Shown: positions 41,479 through 52,442, counted from the stretch's first letter. The stretch is 64,000 nt of DNA from Paenibacillus endophyticus (GCF_014192395.1 NZ_JACHXW010000005.1:1-64000); one strand, 5' to 3'. The notes: generated by a model not told the origin, from the letters alone. Made by a program: numbers and translations.

Positions 41479-43203
41479 TTAGTTATGGAATTCCTGACCA
41501 TCATGGACAGCTTTCACATAACCCGCACGAATAACGAAATCTCCAAAATGCTCGCCGGAATCACGTTCTTTGGCGTACTGGTTTATGATCGGGCGAAGCG
41601 TGTCCAAAATCTCGGTTTCATCAATATTTTCACGATATAGCTTATTGAGCCGGTCGCCGGCATGGCCAGCACCCATATACATATTGTATTTGCCCAATGC
41701 TTTGCCGATAAAAGAAATTTCGCCGAGCGCCGGTCTTGCGCACCCGTTCGGGCAGCCGGTCATCCGAATGTTGATTTCTTGGTCGCGAAGTCCCGCTTCA
41801 TTTATGATTGGCTCTAGCTTGTCGATAAGCGTGGGCAAATACCGCTCCGCTTCAGCCATAGCAAGGCCGCAGGTTGGCAGAGATACGCAGGACAGGGAGC
41901 TTCTACGCAGCGCAGAATGGTGTGCGCCGTCCGTTAGGCCATACTGCTCGACCAATTCTGTAATTTTACGTTTTTTCTGACTCGTTACATTGCCGATAAT
42001 TAAGTTTTGGTTCGGTGTAATACGGAAATCGCCGGTATGAACTTTTGCAATTTCTCGAAGTCCTGTCATTAACGGATAACCTTCCTGATCGTCAATCCGT
42101 CCGCTTTGGATGTACACCGTCAAATTCCATTTGCCGTTGCTTCCCTTCAACCAACCATAGCGATCGCCGTTATTTACGAATTGGTAAGGACGTACATCCT
42201 CAAGCTGCCAACCCAAACGGTTTTGCAGCTCCGACTTGAACCATTCAATGCCGTGGCGGTCAATTGTATATTTGAATCTGGCGTTTTTCCGAACGGAACG
42301 GTTGCCGTAGTCACGCTGAATCATTACGGTTTTTTCGGCAAGCGCTACAATGCGCTCCGGCGGACAAAAACCGATGACCTTGCCGAGCTGCGGATAAGTA
42401 GCCGTGTCGCCATGCGACATGCCCATGCCGCCGCCAACCGAGATATTAAAGCCTTTTAGCTTCCCATCTTCAATAACGGCGATATATCCGATATCTTGTG
42501 AGAACACGTCCACGTCGTTATAAGGCGGAATGGCAAAGCCGATTTTGAATTTACGAGGCAAATATACCGGTCCGTAGATCGGTTCAACCTCAGCGCCGTC
42601 TTGCTGGCCGTCAACAACCTTCTCGCCGTCAAGCCAAATCTCATGATAAGCGCGGGTACGCGGTGCCAAATGGTCGTTAACCTGGCGCGCCCAGTGGCTT
42701 ACCTCTCCATGAAGATCGGATTGAAACGGATTCGGGCTGCACATTACATTACGGTTTACGTCGCCGCAAGCAGCAAGCGTCGTCATCAGCTCGGCATTGA
42801 TTTTTTTCAAGGTTGGCTTCAGGTTCCATTTCAATATTCCGTGCATTTGAAACGTTTGCCGTGTTGTAAGACGAAGCGTGCCATTGCCGTATTTATGTGC
42901 CAGACCGTCCATAGCCAGCCATTGCTGGGAAGTGGCTACACCGCTCGGCAATACAACCCGCAACATGAATTGATAGGCGGGCTCAAGCTTCTGGCGTTCA
43001 CGCTCATTGCGCAAATCCCTGTCATCCTGCATATAGCTCCCGTGAAACTTCAACAGCCTATTGTCATCCTCGGGCAAGCCGCCTGTAATTGGATTTTTCA
43101 GCGTTTCTACCAATGCTCCGCGCAGGTAATTGCTTTCGATCTTAATATGCTCTACTTCACTTGGTGGCCCGCCGATTGGCTTAACCATTTGTTCCTTTGC
43201 CAT
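41479..43203 (-). CDS. cysI: Sulfite reductase hemoprotein subunit CysI
   Basis: A 574-residue siroheme and [4Fe-4S] enzyme that reduces sulfite to sulfide with six electrons from CysJ. Cluster cysteines appear in [15 protein letters not shown] and [14 protein letters not shown], and [11 protein letters not shown] and [13 protein letters not shown] are the siroheme-proximal segments. Start at 43203 (MAKEQMV) with GAGGAGAC ahead. It follows cysJ after 54 bases in one operon, in cytoplasmic assimilatory sulfate reduction. No PAPS reductase or ATP sulfurylase gene lies in the window. Confidence 0.95.
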   Translation of the reverse strand: MAKEQMVKPIGGPPSEVEHIKIESNYLRGALVETLKNPITGGLPEDDNRLLKFHGSYMQDDRDLRNERERQKLEPAYQFMLRVVLPSGVATSQQWLAMDGLAHKYGNGTLRLTTRQTFQMHGILKWNLKPTLKKINAELMTTLAACGDVNRNVMCSPNPFQSDLHGEVSHWARQVNDHLAPRTRAYHEIWLDGEKVVDGQQDGAEVEPIYGPVYLPRKFKIGFAIPPYNDVDVFSQDIGYIAVIEDGKLKGFNISVGGGMGMSHGDTATYPQLGKVIGFCPPERIVALAEKTVMIQRDYGNRSVRKNARFKYTIDRHGIEWFKSELQNRLGWQLEDVRPYQFVNNGDRYGWLKGSNGKWNLTVYIQSGRIDDQEGYPLMTGLREIAKVHTGDFRITPNQNLIIGNVTSQKKRKITELVEQYGLTDGAHHSALRRSSLSCVSLPTCGLAMAEAERYLPTLIDKLEPIINEAGLRDQEINIRMTGCPNGCARPALGEISFIGKALGKYNMYMGAGHAGDRLNKLYRENIDETEILDTLRPIINQYAKERDSGEHFGDFVIRAGYVKAVHDGQEFHN

Positions 43204-43257
43204 TGTTGCTGTCTCCTCTCGCAATCATTCGCGAACTCTCGTTGTTTTCGTTATTTA

Positions 43258-45123
43258 TTAATATACGTCGCGCTGATAGCGCTGCTGCTCCTGCATATCA
43301 TTCAGATAAGCGGCTGCTTCCTCTGCGCTTAGCGAGCCCTCCTGCTGGATAACCGTCAACAATGCGGAATGCACATCATGTGCCATATGCTTCTCATCGC
43401 CGCAAATATAAACATGGGCGCCTTCTTGCAGCCACGCATACAGCTCTTTGCTGTTCTCAAGTACCCGCTGCTGCACATAAACCTTCTCTTGCGTATCACG
43501 CGAGAAAGCAACATCCAGCTTCGTCAGGACACCGTCTTTAAGCATCCGCTGCCAATCGGTTTGGTACAAGAAATCGGTAACGAAATGGCGATCGCCGTAG
43601 AACAACCACGATTTCCCCTCTGCGCCCAGCTCTTCGCGTTCCTCAAGGAATGAACGGAACGGAGCAACGCCGGTTCCTGGCCCAATCATGATGATCGGCG
43701 CATCGGAGTTAGACGGCAGCTTGAAGTTCGGGTTTTGTTGAATATAGATCGGAAGACTGTCACCCGGTTGGATTCGGTCTGCGCAATGAATCGAGCATAC
43801 CCCGTAGCGATCGCGGCCATGCGCCTCGTAGCGGACTGCTCGGATCGTTAAATGAACTTCATCTTCGTTCGCTTTGAAGCTGCTTGCAATGGAATACAAG
43901 CGAGCCGGAAGCTTGCGAAGTATCGTTACGAAACGGCTTGCGTCTGCTTGCCATGGTCCAAAGTCCTGTACAAGATCAAGCAGATCACGTCCGCTTGCAT
44001 ATTCTTTGAGCGCTTGTTCGTTGCCTGGCGCAAGAAGCTCGTGGAGTGCAGGGTTAGCCGTGAGCTCTGCTGCTTGCGTAAGGAGCGGTTTAGTCAAAGC
44101 AGTAATCTCATAATGCTTAAGAAGAGCATCGCGTAATGAGCCTTGCTCATTGTTCTTATTCACTGGAACGATTTCTTCAGGGTTGAAATTCAATTCATGT
44201 ATAATGGCGTCTACTAATTCAGGATGGTTCTCCGGATAAATCCCTAGACTGTCTCCTGGCTCATACTGCAGATCGGATCCTTCAAGCGACAGTTCCAAAT
44301 GACGTGTTTCCCGATCAGATCCGCGGCCATTCAAGTTGAGGTTCTCAAGCACCTCTGCCTTAAAAGGATTCGTACGTGAATATGCGGATTGTACGGCAGA
44401 CGATTCAGGAGCTGGCGCCTGAACAGCTGCTGCTGCAGTCGAGCCGCCGTTAAGACGCTCGTTCAAAGCGCTAATGACCCGAGCGGACCATTGTGCAACT
44501 GGCTCGTCATAATCTAGATCACAATCGACACGCGGGCTTAAGCGTTTGCCGCCAAGCTCCTCGAGACGCTGATCGAAATCCTTGCCCGTCTGGCAGAAAA
44601 ACTCGTAGGACGTGTCGCCTAATGCTAGAACAGAGAAAAATAAATTGTCGAATTGGGGAGCACGCTTGCTATATAAGAACTCGTGTAAAGCGCGTGCATT
44701 ATCCGGCGGTTCGCCTTCGCCATGAGTGCTGACGACGAGCAATAAGTTCTCGACTTTTTTCAAGCCGTTCGTTTTGTATTTGTTCATGGCAGCAAGCGTA
44801 ACATGCATGCCCTGCTCTTCTAGCTTGCGCGCCATCCCTGTTGCGAGTCTTTGGCAATTGCCTGTTTGCGAGCCGAATAGGATGGTTACCTCGCGTGATG
44901 CAGCTGGTACATGGCTAACGGAAACCATTTCTTCTAAATTAGGCGTTTCTGAAATGGCCTGAACAACGGCCTCTGCTGATGGCGTGCCAGCAACTGCTTG
45001 ACGGGCAAACATATACCCTGTCAGCCATACTTGCTGAGACTCGGTTAGTGTCGGAAGCAGGCGATTCAATAGCTCGACTTGCTCCTGGTTAAACGGACTG
45101 TTCGTTACCTGAAGTTGCAACAA
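43258..45123 (-). CDS. cysJ: Sulfite reductase flavoprotein subunit CysJ
   Basis: A 621-residue diflavin reductase. The FMN domain has ILFGSQTGNCQRLATGMA (81-98) and LVVSTHGEGEPPDN; the FAD domain has RLYSIASSF (around 400) and the NADPH domain GPGTGVAPFRSFLEERE and YICGDEKHMAHDV. It takes electrons from NADPH through FAD and FMN to CysI. Residues 215-245 form an Ala-rich hinge between the domains. First gene of the operon; the leader upstream has an AT-rich Fur-like string but no riboswitch was recognised. Confidence 0.95.
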   Translation of the reverse strand: MLQLQVTNSPFNQEQVELLNRLLPTLTESQQVWLTGYMFARQAVAGTPSAEAVVQAISETPNLEEMVSVSHVPAASREVTILFGSQTGNCQRLATGMARKLEEQGMHVTLAAMNKYKTNGLKKVENLLLVVSTHGEGEPPDNARALHEFLYSKRAPQFDNLFFSVLALGDTSYEFFCQTGKDFDQRLEELGGKRLSPRVDCDLDYDEPVAQWSARVISALNERLNGGSTAAAAVQAPAPESSAVQSAYSRTNPFKAEVLENLNLNGRGSDRETRHLELSLEGSDLQYEPGDSLGIYPENHPELVDAIIHELNFNPEEIVPVNKNNEQGSLRDALLKHYEITALTKPLLTQAAELTANPALHELLAPGNEQALKEYASGRDLLDLVQDFGPWQADASRFVTILRKLPARLYSIASSFKANEDEVHLTIRAVRYEAHGRDRYGVCSIHCADRIQPGDSLPIYIQQNPNFKLPSNSDAPIIMIGPGTGVAPFRSFLEEREELGAEGKSWLFYGDRHFVTDFLYQTDWQRMLKDGVLTKLDVAFSRDTQEKVYVQQRVLENSKELYAWLQEGAHVYICGDEKHMAHDVHSALLTVIQQEGSLSAEEAAAYLNDMQEQQRYQRDVY

Positions 45124-45509
45124 TATCCACCTCTCATAAACATAAAATCATCATTTTCAATCATTATCAATTCACGGTGTGCACATGGCACTTTTTCTGT
45201 AGTTCAATATTACTTAACCTAACATAATCAGACAAAACCTTCAACGACCCGCGTCCGCGAGAAATCACCTATTTTTATACAATTATCCGTTATTGACTCA
45301 TAAAATAAAAAAATCAGGGCATTTCGCCCTGATTTCTTTTGGTTTATCAGAAAAATTAATAGCTTAGATATAAATTAATGATAGATGTTTTTTCATGTTT
45401 TTTTCGCCATTCCGCCTAATTGAAAACGGTTCTCGACGCTTTGAGGAAACCAATGATAATGGCTATCAATTACGCTTGATTTTCAGCTGGATCTTGAATC
45501 GTTCAGCGT
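45124..45509. other. Gene-free region upstream of cysJ
   Basis: 386 bases with no gene. It holds the leader and promoter region of cysJI on the right side of the gene and the terminator hairpin of uppP. An AT-rich string at 45144-45171 (on the minus strand it reads TGATAATGATTGAAAATGAT) loosely fits the hexamer array of Fur boxes; with only a few fixed bases this is weak. Nothing recognisable lies between 45340 and 45509. Confidence 0.45.
45304..45336 (-). terminator. Terminator of uppP
   Basis: AAATCAGGGC (45311-45320) pairs with GCCCTGATTT (45326-45335); on the minus strand the stem is followed by a T-rich run. Confidence 0.8.
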
Positions 45510-46298
45510 TTAAAAAAGAATAAAGTAAAAGAGTGCGGCTAATGCAAATCGATAATAGGCAAACCAGGATAGCTTGATTTTTTTCATCATATTAATGAAC
45601 GTTACGACTGCGATCATGCCTACGATAAAAGCTGCGATTAAACCAATCAGAAACAATGGCAAATCAGCTGTCGTGAGAAACTCCCGGCTCTTGAGAAGAT
45701 CAATGCCGCTTGCGCCAGCCATAATTGGAACAGATACCAGGAAAGTAAATTCCGCTGCCGCTTTCTGGCTTACACCGAACAGCATGCCTCCCGAAATGGT
45801 GGAACCTGATCGCGAAAAGCCCGGCCACAGGGCCAAAATCTGGAAGCAGCCTACCGCGAATGCTTGCTTGTATGTAATATCATCAAGCTCTTCCGCCGTA
45901 GGCTTCTTCCGGACCCGATCGGCAATGATCATCAGTATGCCTCCTGCGACTAAGCCGATTAATACTTTTTCGGCCGCGAACAGCTCGCCTTTGATGAAGG
46001 CATGCAGCAGTACGGCACAGGCGCCAGCAGGCGCCATCGCCACAATAATATGCAAGGCATTCAGCCCCGAGCCTTTGCCTATTTTGAAATTAAGCAGGCT
46101 TGCGAACCGCTTTCGGTAAAGCACCAGTACCGCGAGCACGGCACCGAATTGAATGACGACCTCGAACGTTTTGGCCCGGTCGCCTTTGAAATTCAGCAGC
46201 TCCGCCGTCAGAATTAAGTGACCCGTTGACGATACAGGTAAAAACTCCGTCAATCCCTCAACAATACCCATAATAATCGCAGTAATTAAATCGCCCAA
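45510..46298 (-). CDS. uppP: Undecaprenyl-diphosphatase UppP/BacA
   Basis: A 262-residue integral membrane enzyme with about eight helices that recycles the undecaprenyl lipid carrier of wall synthesis. [18 protein letters not shown] near the N-terminus and [17 protein letters not shown] are the two active-site repeats, with the Glu, Ser and Arg expected for catalysis. The start is TTG with GGGGGAG eight bases upstream. The family can also give bacitracin resistance when made in excess. It lies 50 bases after the CNNM-type gene and may be read through from it. Confidence 0.95.
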   Translation of the reverse strand: MGDLITAIIMGIVEGLTEFLPVSSTGHLILTAELLNFKGDRAKTFEVVIQFGAVLAVLVLYRKRFASLLNFKIGKGSGLNALHIIVAMAPAGACAVLLHAFIKGELFAAEKVLIGLVAGGILMIIADRVRKKPTAEELDDITYKQAFAVGCFQILALWPGFSRSGSTISGGMLFGVSQKAAAEFTFLVSVPIMAGASGIDLLKSREFLTTADLPLFLIGLIAAFIVGMIAVVTFINMMKKIKLSWFAYYRFALAALFYFILF

Positions 46299-46348
46299 CG
46301 CCCGATCTCCCCCTCGGTAATCCTCTTATTCTGTTCCATTGTTATAGC

Positions 46349-47662
46349 TTATGCATGTCCATAGGTGCCCATTTCATTTTCATGAAAATCGGTTTGAATT
46401 TCGATTCTGCGAATACGGTTATCATCACGCTCACGAATGGTGAACGTGATGTTGTCGAATACCCAAGGCTCACCGACGGGAAGTTCCGGCTTCAAGTTAA
46501 ATAGCCAGCCGCCGATAGAATCTACTTCTTCGCATGCAAGCTCCGTGCCTACGGCTTCGTTCACCTCGGTAATTAGCGCTTTTCCGTTGACCATATAACG
46601 CTGCTGCTCCAAAAGCTCGATTTCCTTTACCTCATCCTCGTCGAATTCATCGCGGATTTCCCCAACAATCTCCTCGATGATATCTTCGATCGTAATTAAG
46701 CCCGCCGTTCCGCCGTACTCATCAAGCAGGACAGCGATGTGAACCCGCTCCAGCTGCATTTTGCGAAGAAGCTTGTTGATGGGCATCACCTCAGGCACTG
46801 ACATGACCGTTTGCAGCAGTGAGGAGACCTCTACATGGCGGTCTTCCTCATACCGAAGGAAAAACTGCTTCGTATTCAAGACGCCGATAATGTTGTCCTT
46901 GCTGCCCTTTGCGACCGGAAAGCGCGTATACTGCTCTCTCTTAATCGTTGCCAGGTTTTCTTCGCGCGTATGGTTTGCATACAAGCACACCATATCGGTT
47001 CTTGGGACCATAATTTCACGAGCGAGCCGTTCGTCGAAAGCGAAGATGCGGTTCACATAGCCGTATTCGCTTTTGTTGATTTTCCCGCTTTCATAGCTCT
47101 CGGACAAAATAATCCGGATCTCTTCCTCGGAATGCGCCTCATGCTCGCTTGCCGGCTTCAAACCGAGCAGTCTGACCAAGGAATTGGCAGATCCGTTAAG
47201 GAGCCAAATAAACGGGAACATCACCTTGTAGAACACGATAATGATCGGCGCTGCCCATTGGCTTACTTCCTCTGGCTTAATGATGGCCAGCGTCTTAGGC
47301 GCAAGCTCGCCCAGCACCACATGCAGGTAAGTCACTAGAATAAACGAGACGATAAACGAGAGCACATTGCTGATATCGCCCTCAATATGTAAACGATCGA
47401 AGATGGGATGCAGCACAAGCTCAATCGTCGGCTCTCCAAGCCAGCCTAAGCCGAGAGCCGTAATCGTAATGCCAAGCTGGCAAGCGGATAAATAACCGTC
47501 CAGCTTGTTCGTGACCTGCTCTACGGCTTTTGCATTTTTGATCCCTTCTGTAACCATTTGGTTGACGCGGCTTGAGCGCATTCGGATAATTGCGAATTCA
47601 GTCGCGACGAAGAAAGCGGTAAATACGAGCAGCAGCGCGAATAGTCCTAGCTTTAAAACCAT
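46349..47662 (-). CDS. CNNM/CorC-type membrane protein with CBS domains
   Basis: A protein of about 437 residues. Residues 1-190 are the DUF21 membrane domain (FFVATEFAIIRMRSSRV), two CBS domains cover about 200-330 (REIMVPRTDMVCLYAN and VLLDEYGGTAGLITIEDIIEEIVGEI), and the C-terminal CorC_HlyC domain ends the protein. The family includes magnesium and cobalt efflux proteins. Start at 47662 with AGGGAG ahead. The gene lies between the Lin0512-family gene and uppP on the same strand. Magnesium homeostasis is likely; haemolysin activity is not implied. Confidence 0.9.
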   Translation of the reverse strand: MVLKLGLFALLLVFTAFFVATEFAIIRMRSSRVNQMVTEGIKNAKAVEQVTNKLDGYLSACQLGITITALGLGWLGEPTIELVLHPIFDRLHIEGDISNVLSFIVSFILVTYLHVVLGELAPKTLAIIKPEEVSQWAAPIIIVFYKVMFPFIWLLNGSANSLVRLLGLKPASEHEAHSEEEIRIILSESYESGKINKSEYGYVNRIFAFDERLAREIMVPRTDMVCLYANHTREENLATIKREQYTRFPVAKGSKDNIIGVLNTKQFFLRYEEDRHVEVSSLLQTVMSVPEVMPINKLLRKMQLERVHIAVLLDEYGGTAGLITIEDIIEEIVGEIRDEFDEDEVKEIELLEQQRYMVNGKALITEVNEAVGTELACEEVDSIGGWLFNLKPELPVGEPWVFDNITFTIRERDDNRIRRIEIQTDFHENEMGTYGHA

Positions 47663-47695
47663 ACTGTTCTCCCTTTTGGGCAACTGGAGATGCGA

Positions 47696-48055
47696 TTAGT
47701 AGCCTACCTCTACCGATGCATTCACGATATAGATCAAATCGTTTTTGTCATCTTTATCAGGCAGAACAATTCCGCTGGTCGTGAGCATCCCGCCATCCAT
47801 CACTTCGATCGTGACTTGGCCGTAGGGCAATACAGCCTTAACCTGCTCCAAATCAAGCAGCTCATGATCGCATGGAAGCGCGAGCCTGACGCGCACCTTC
47901 ATGTTATCAAGAGACCCTCCCGGCAGCACGGACCGAAGACCAGGCATAGAATTGTGGTGAATAGCGTTCTGTACCGCACGCACCGATGCCTTCGTAATGT
48001 TCTGACCATGCAGGTCGCATCCCATGCCTATTTCTATAAAAAATAAGTTGTCCAC
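47696..48055 (-). CDS. Lin0512-family conserved protein
   Basis: A 119-residue soluble protein. FIEIGMGCDLHGQNITKASVRAVQNAIHHNSMPGL at the start (split at HGQ) and VRVRLALPCDH followed by LPYGQVTIEVMDGGM fit the Lin0512 family, in which a GxGxDxHGQ-type segment is conserved. Function not known. The start is GTG at 48055 with GAGAGG eight bases upstream. It lies 33 bases upstream of the CNNM-type gene and is likely in its operon. Confidence 0.8.
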   Translation of the reverse strand: MDNLFFIEIGMGCDLHGQNITKASVRAVQNAIHHNSMPGLRSVLPGGSLDNMKVRVRLALPCDHELLDLEQVKAVLPYGQVTIEVMDGGMLTTSGIVLPDKDDKNDLIYIVNASVEVGY

Positions 48056-48101
48056 TTAACTATCCTCTCCTTTTCGCCTTTCATTCATACCTGTTGCAGC
48101 C

Positions 48102-49250
48102 TTACCATGGCACGTCATCATTGCTCAGCGGCGTTTCCCCGGCAGGCGTATAGCTGTAACCCGAGTCCGCGTCTTCAGCGGGCTGCTTACTGCCGATTCG
48201 TGGCATCACGTCAACCAAATCAAGCGGCTGCACAAGCTCAACGGGCGACATCCCTTTATCGAATTGGAAGGAGTCGCCTTCTATCACGACAACGTATCTT
48301 CCATTATGTTTGGCGAAATGAATGCTGTCCCCGAAATCGGCCAATAGCCCCTTTACCGTCACATCGCCCAACTTGAACGAAAAAGGCAGATCTGGCTTTT
48401 GTTCCACCAGTGCCGCGGCGGCAGTCTCCACCTGCTCAGGCGTCCACCATTCCTGAAGGTCTCTCTTCTCGCTTGCCGCCCATACTTCAACCGCGTTTTC
48501 TTCCTCGCGCCGTTCGGAGCTCTCATCCTCCTGCCACTTATCTGCGATATATTGATGAACCATTTCAACAACCTGTTCACCCATTACTTCAGGCAGCGGC
48601 TTCTCATACGATACGTATTTCAAAAAATCCTCGAAATAACGCGCATGCGATGCTTGATGGATTTTGAGCTCCCAATGCTCCAGCATCCCTTCCTCCGGCA
48701 TATGCGGATATTGAATCGATTTGATGCTCCGTGCGCTTATGGCCATCTCAACCTGCGAGATTAAATTTTTCTCATCGGAAATTCTAGCGATTTTTGGTTC
48801 AAAGTCGCATTTGAGCAAAAATAAAAACGGTTCGTCGAAATACGTATTCAGCTTCGATAACGCAATAATGAAGGCACCGCCGCGAACAGCGCTCGTATCC
48901 ATGTAGATACGCACGAGCTCATCCGCTATGCCGATAAAGCGCTCTTTGGAGTCGGCATCGCGAAGTCTTTGGAACAAATTGTAGTTTTGGTTGCTGCCCA
49001 GCTCGTAGCCGGGTTCTACCATAAACCTGCCGATCTTGGTTGGTGCCCCTGCCGAATTCGGATTGCGCTCCACCTTGCGTTTTACGATCCGTTTAAATTC
49101 GTCATCCAGAAACCTTTGAATTTCGCTGTCCTCATAGGTGTCCTCCTCCAGCGTCTGGTAATGCTTGTACCGTTTGCCTGATGAGGCCGCACTCTCCTCT
49201 CCATCGGTATGAATAACGAAAAAGGACAAATATTGCATGTTAAAATCCAC
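48102..49250 (-). CDS. DUF3900-like protein
   Basis: A 382-residue soluble protein, acidic with a long disordered C-terminus (about 345-382). RYKHYQTLEEDTYEDSEI, KRKVERNPNSAGAPTKIGRF, YMDTSAVRGGAFIIALSKL and LHI-like ELKIHQASHARYFEDFLKY agree with the DUF3900 proteins of bacilli as I remember them. Some nucleoid-associated proteins have a comparable overall plan, but no DNA-binding motif was identified. GTG start at 49250 with GGAGG ten bases ahead. Function unknown. Separate from the operon that follows. Confidence 0.75.
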   Translation of the reverse strand: MDFNMQYLSFFVIHTDGEESAASSGKRYKHYQTLEEDTYEDSEIQRFLDDEFKRIVKRKVERNPNSAGAPTKIGRFMVEPGYELGSNQNYNLFQRLRDADSKERFIGIADELVRIYMDTSAVRGGAFIIALSKLNTYFDEPFLFLLKCDFEPKIARISDEKNLISQVEMAISARSIKSIQYPHMPEEGMLEHWELKIHQASHARYFEDFLKYVSYEKPLPEVMGEQVVEMVHQYIADKWQEDESSERREEENAVEVWAASEKRDLQEWWTPEQVETAAAALVEQKPDLPFSFKLGDVTVKGLLADFGDSIHFAKHNGRYVVVIEGDSFQFDKGMSPVELVQPLDLVDVMPRIGSKQPAEDADSGYSYTPAGETPLSNDDVPW

Positions 49251-49529
49251 GTTTATAATTCCTCCAAGCGAGCTGATGTCATCTCCTTAGGATAGCATAT
49301 CTCGTCCCTTCGTGACATCAGGCGTGAGAACCTCGAATGAATGTAGCGCTGCACGAGAATGCATGCCAAATTGGCCGCAAGTGTATAGGCAATCACGATA
49401 ATCATGCACCCCCTTCATTCCAAAGGCTGAATAAGGGGGTCGAAAGAAGCATAATCCAATAAGCCCATTATCCGCGCCGCGTTTCGAGCATGAATTGCCG
49501 CAGGTATGACGATGTGGCCGCCGACAGAT

Positions 49530-50411
49530 TTTTTTGGCAAATCCGCCCTTCATCCATATGTTATGGAGCTTGACTCGATGGTACCGAAAACAGAGCATAA
49601 TTGGCGCCATCCGCATCTGAAGCAGCTGTTCAACTTCATGCTCATGTATATTGGTTCATCGCCTTATGCAGCACCTGCCGTACTGTCACAGCTTATTTAC
49701 GTGCAAATGGGTCTTGGCTTTCACTTTGTTGAGGGCGGTATTAATATCGCACGCGGAATGTTGAAGCTGCTGGTCGAGCTCGGCGTCGAGGTTCGAACGA
49801 ACAGTGATGTAATTGAGGGTAATTGAGTTCATAACGGAGGATGGCCATGCCAGCGGTGTCCGACATAACTTCCTATTTGCTAAACGGAGATAGAGCTTCA
49901 AGATATGTTTGTAAATAAAAGACCTTCAGCTGATCCTAACGTTTATGTGGGGATTTCGTCTAAAAGCGAGCCTTCCCAGGCTCCTGCAGGCAAAGAAAAC
50001 TGGTTCGCCCTCACGCATGTCCCACCGCTCCGCGAAGGCGAGATTTGGACGACCTACTAAGAATCTTATCGCGAGCTCGTGCTGGATAAGCTGGAGCGAA
50101 TGGGTGCGGACAATTTGCGTCATCACATTGCGTGGGAGCATTCATTTTTGCCTGATGACATTCATTCGCTATACGGCTCCAACATGGCTCCATCTACGGC
50201 GTTGTTACAGATCGCAAGCTAAATGGCGAGTTTATCATTTCATCGCGAAGCACTTTGAACGGGCAACCTCTATTTCGTCGGAGGCTCAACGCATCCAGAC
50301 CGAGGTATGTATTCCGCTGGTATCGCTATACGGTCAATTAACCGCCGACTTGATTAGGGGAGACCTCTCTAAGCAGGAAGCTATTTTACCATCAATATGG
50401 CATTGGTTGTG
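49530..50411 (+). pseudogene. Decayed phytoene-desaturase (CrtI)-type gene
   Basis: Several reading frames carry consecutive parts of a CrtI-family FAD oxidoreductase. LKQLFNFMLMYIGSSPYAAPAV (split at the SSP) and VEGGINIARGMLKLLVELG (49610-49800), then TEDGHASGVR (near 49845), DPNVYVGISSKSEPSQAPAG up to a stop (49935-50060), then YRELVLDKLERMGADNLR and FLPDDIHSLYGSNM (50065-50190), GVVTDRKLNG, LYFVGGSTHP and PLVSLYGQLTADLI (to 50390). The parts are separated by at least three frameshifts or stops and a deletion, and the N-terminal FAD domain is missing. It is a remnant of a carotenoid-type desaturase, tail to tail with nos. Confidence 0.85.
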
Positions 50412-51483
50412 AACGATAAATTGGCGTCCGTTCAATATCGTCATAGTTGCGGTGCCATATGCCTGTCGTTGCGGGCGACATTGGAGGGATAAGCCACGAC
50501 CATCGACCCGTCACAGCCCTGCCCTTCTCTTGCTCCTGCTTCTCGAAGCGCAGAAACTGTTCAGCTGCCGTATGATGATCAACAATGCTTACGCCGTGCT
50601 TCTTATAGGAATGGAGCACGGCTATATTTAGTTCAACAAGCGCGCGATCCTTCCAAAGTGACGTATTCGTTGACATATCAAAGCCAAACAGCTTAGCGAC
50701 ATTAGGAAGCTGATCATAGCGGTCAGCATCTGACAAATTTCTTGCACCGATCTCCGTTCCCATGTACCAGCCGTTGAATGGAGCGCCTCCATAACAAATG
50801 CCTCCAATCTCCAGCTCCATGTCCGAGACAAAGGGAACACCGTACCATTTCAAGCCTAAATCCCCGAAGCCGTCATGGCTCGGATGCGTCAATGGCACCT
50901 CAATCACGCTCTCCTTAGGCAATTCAAACCACTTCGGCACCTCATTGCCCTTCTGGATGACAAGCGGCAATAAATCAAAGCGCGTGCCCTCGCCACGCCA
51001 ACCAAGCTTTTCGCAGGCGGAGGTGAAAGCAAGCGATGATGAATCGCCTACGACTCGATCCTTTTGATTGTAACCCGCGTAACGCACGAGCTGATGATTC
51101 CAAATCCTCATGCTGTTTTTAGTGCCTCTGGCCGGTAAAATCGTAATCGCTGGACGAATTCTGCCGCGATTCGTAGCAAAGTCGATATGCTGAATAATTC
51201 GATCCGCAGCTTGATGCTCATCTACCGCATCGCGTGCATCGAATACCTCCAGCGTCTGCCAAAATAACCTGCCGATGCATCGATTATTGTAGCGCCAAGC
51301 CATTCTGGCTCCATGCTTCAGCTCTTCATAGGTATGCTCATAGCTCCCTGTTCGCTCGATTTGTTCCAGAACCTCGTCCATTCGGCGCTTTGCTTCCGCT
51401 TCCGTTTTCTCGAGCTCGTAATAAAGCTCACCTAGAAATACGGTTGCTTCCCTCGCGAGCTGAGTTTTTGTCATCGTTGTCAA
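50392..51483 (-). CDS. nos: Nitric oxide synthase oxygenase
   Basis: A 363-residue bacterial NOS, the oxygenase domain alone, making nitric oxide from arginine. The heme-thiolate cysteine is C69 in [11 protein letters not shown], and [19 protein letters not shown] and [18 protein letters not shown] shape the arginine and pterin sites. The start is TTG at 51483 overlapping the ecsC-like stop as TTGA, with GAGGAG eight bases upstream; translation is coupled to the upstream gene. No reductase domain is attached, as in Bacillus, where other reductases supply electrons. NO probably protects against oxidative stress and some antibiotics. Confidence 0.96.
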   Translation of the reverse strand: MTTMTKTQLAREATVFLGELYYELEKTEAEAKRRMDEVLEQIERTGSYEHTYEELKHGARMAWRYNNRCIGRLFWQTLEVFDARDAVDEHQAADRIIQHIDFATNRGRIRPAITILPARGTKNSMRIWNHQLVRYAGYNQKDRVVGDSSSLAFTSACEKLGWRGEGTRFDLLPLVIQKGNEVPKWFELPKESVIEVPLTHPSHDGFGDLGLKWYGVPFVSDMELEIGGICYGGAPFNGWYMGTEIGARNLSDADRYDQLPNVAKLFGFDMSTNTSLWKDRALVELNIAVLHSYKKHGVSIVDHHTAAEQFLRFEKQEQEKGRAVTGRWSWLIPPMSPATTGIWHRNYDDIERTPIYRSQPMPY

Positions 51484-52328
51484 GTTGTCTGCTCCTCGTT
51501 CTCATCAAGCTTAACCAATACTCTGCGTTTTCGATATAACATCGTAGCCGCTTCTGCCACATCGTTCAGCATGCCTCGATTAATGAAGGCTCCGAACAGC
51601 ATGCCGGCTACCGGAATCATCTGGAACAGCTTTTTCCAGCCAAAATTATCGCGGTATACCGCTACGACTTCACGCCAGCCTTGCAGCTGCGACATCATTT
51701 GCTTGCTTCCGCTCGCATTCTCATAGGAGCTAAGCTCCTCGATGATCGCTTTTTTGCCAACAATGTCCGATGATGCGAACTGCATGACTTTTACGGCGAA
51801 AACGCGCTCTTCCTTTAGCTTCGGATCGAAGCCGTAACAGATTGCAATCTCTTGTATAACCTTTAGCGATAATCCCAGAACAGCCGGAATGTCGATCGCT
51901 AATGTGAAAATGCCGCCAATTCCCGTCGTCGCTCCTTGAAGCGTCGCCATCGTGGAACGGCTTGAGGCAAGCTGAACCGCTGTTTCATTCATAACGGCAA
52001 GGGGCATCTGCGCCGCGTGTTCAAGCGTATGAACGTGTTCCTCATCGCCTAGTATAAAACCGCTTTGCGTGGCATTCCGCTGCAGTCGCTCAATAATAGA
52101 GCGTTCTGAAATGAGGTATTTACCTCCGTTTTGAATATAGCTGCCAATCTCGTCCACGGCTTGGCCAAGCTTAGCTTGAATGAACTTCGGTGTTACTTTA
52201 TCTAGCAGCATGAACGGCAGCCGTCCAAGCTTTTCCCAAAACCATAAATCCTTCTGAGCTTTCTCCCATGCTTCGATTTCCTGCAAAGAAGCCTGCAGCT
52301 GCTCTTTCGTATCGTAGACTTGTGCCAT
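51480..52328 (-). CDS. EcsC-family protein
   Basis: A 282-residue protein of the EcsC family. [39 protein letters not shown], then [31 protein letters not shown] (parts split in the family motif) and [22 protein letters not shown] are recognisable, with one or two hydrophobic helices around 140-160 and 235-255. EcsC is tied to the EcsAB ABC transporter in bacilli, but no ecsAB genes are here. GGAGAG ahead of the ATG. Its coupling with nos suggests a shared role that cannot yet be named. Confidence 0.85.
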   Translation of the reverse strand: MAQVYDTKEQLQASLQEIEAWEKAQKDLWFWEKLGRLPFMLLDKVTPKFIQAKLGQAVDEIGSYIQNGGKYLISERSIIERLQRNATQSGFILGDEEHVHTLEHAAQMPLAVMNETAVQLASSRSTMATLQGATTGIGGIFTLAIDIPAVLGLSLKVIQEIAICYGFDPKLKEERVFAVKVMQFASSDIVGKKAIIEELSSYENASGSKQMMSQLQGWREVVAVYRDNFGWKKLFQMIPVAGMLFGAFINRGMLNDVAEAATMLYRKRRVLVKLDENEEQTT

Positions 52329-52442
52329 ATCGCCACTCTCCTCATATGCAAATAATACGAAGCTTGCGAGAAATCGGATTCGTTGTTCACATTATTGATC
52401 TATTTGTTAATCTATAATCGCGGCAGCCAAGTACGCAGAAAA

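Noticed and set aside
45144..45171. Fur box ahead of cysJ
   Set aside because: Only a loose match in AT-rich DNA. It is mentioned in the gap entry but not called as a site.
49251..49529. Gene between the DUF3900-like protein and the CrtI remnant
   Set aside because: The only open frames are short, without ribosome sites, and overlap the remnant; the stretch may include further decayed parts of the same gene.
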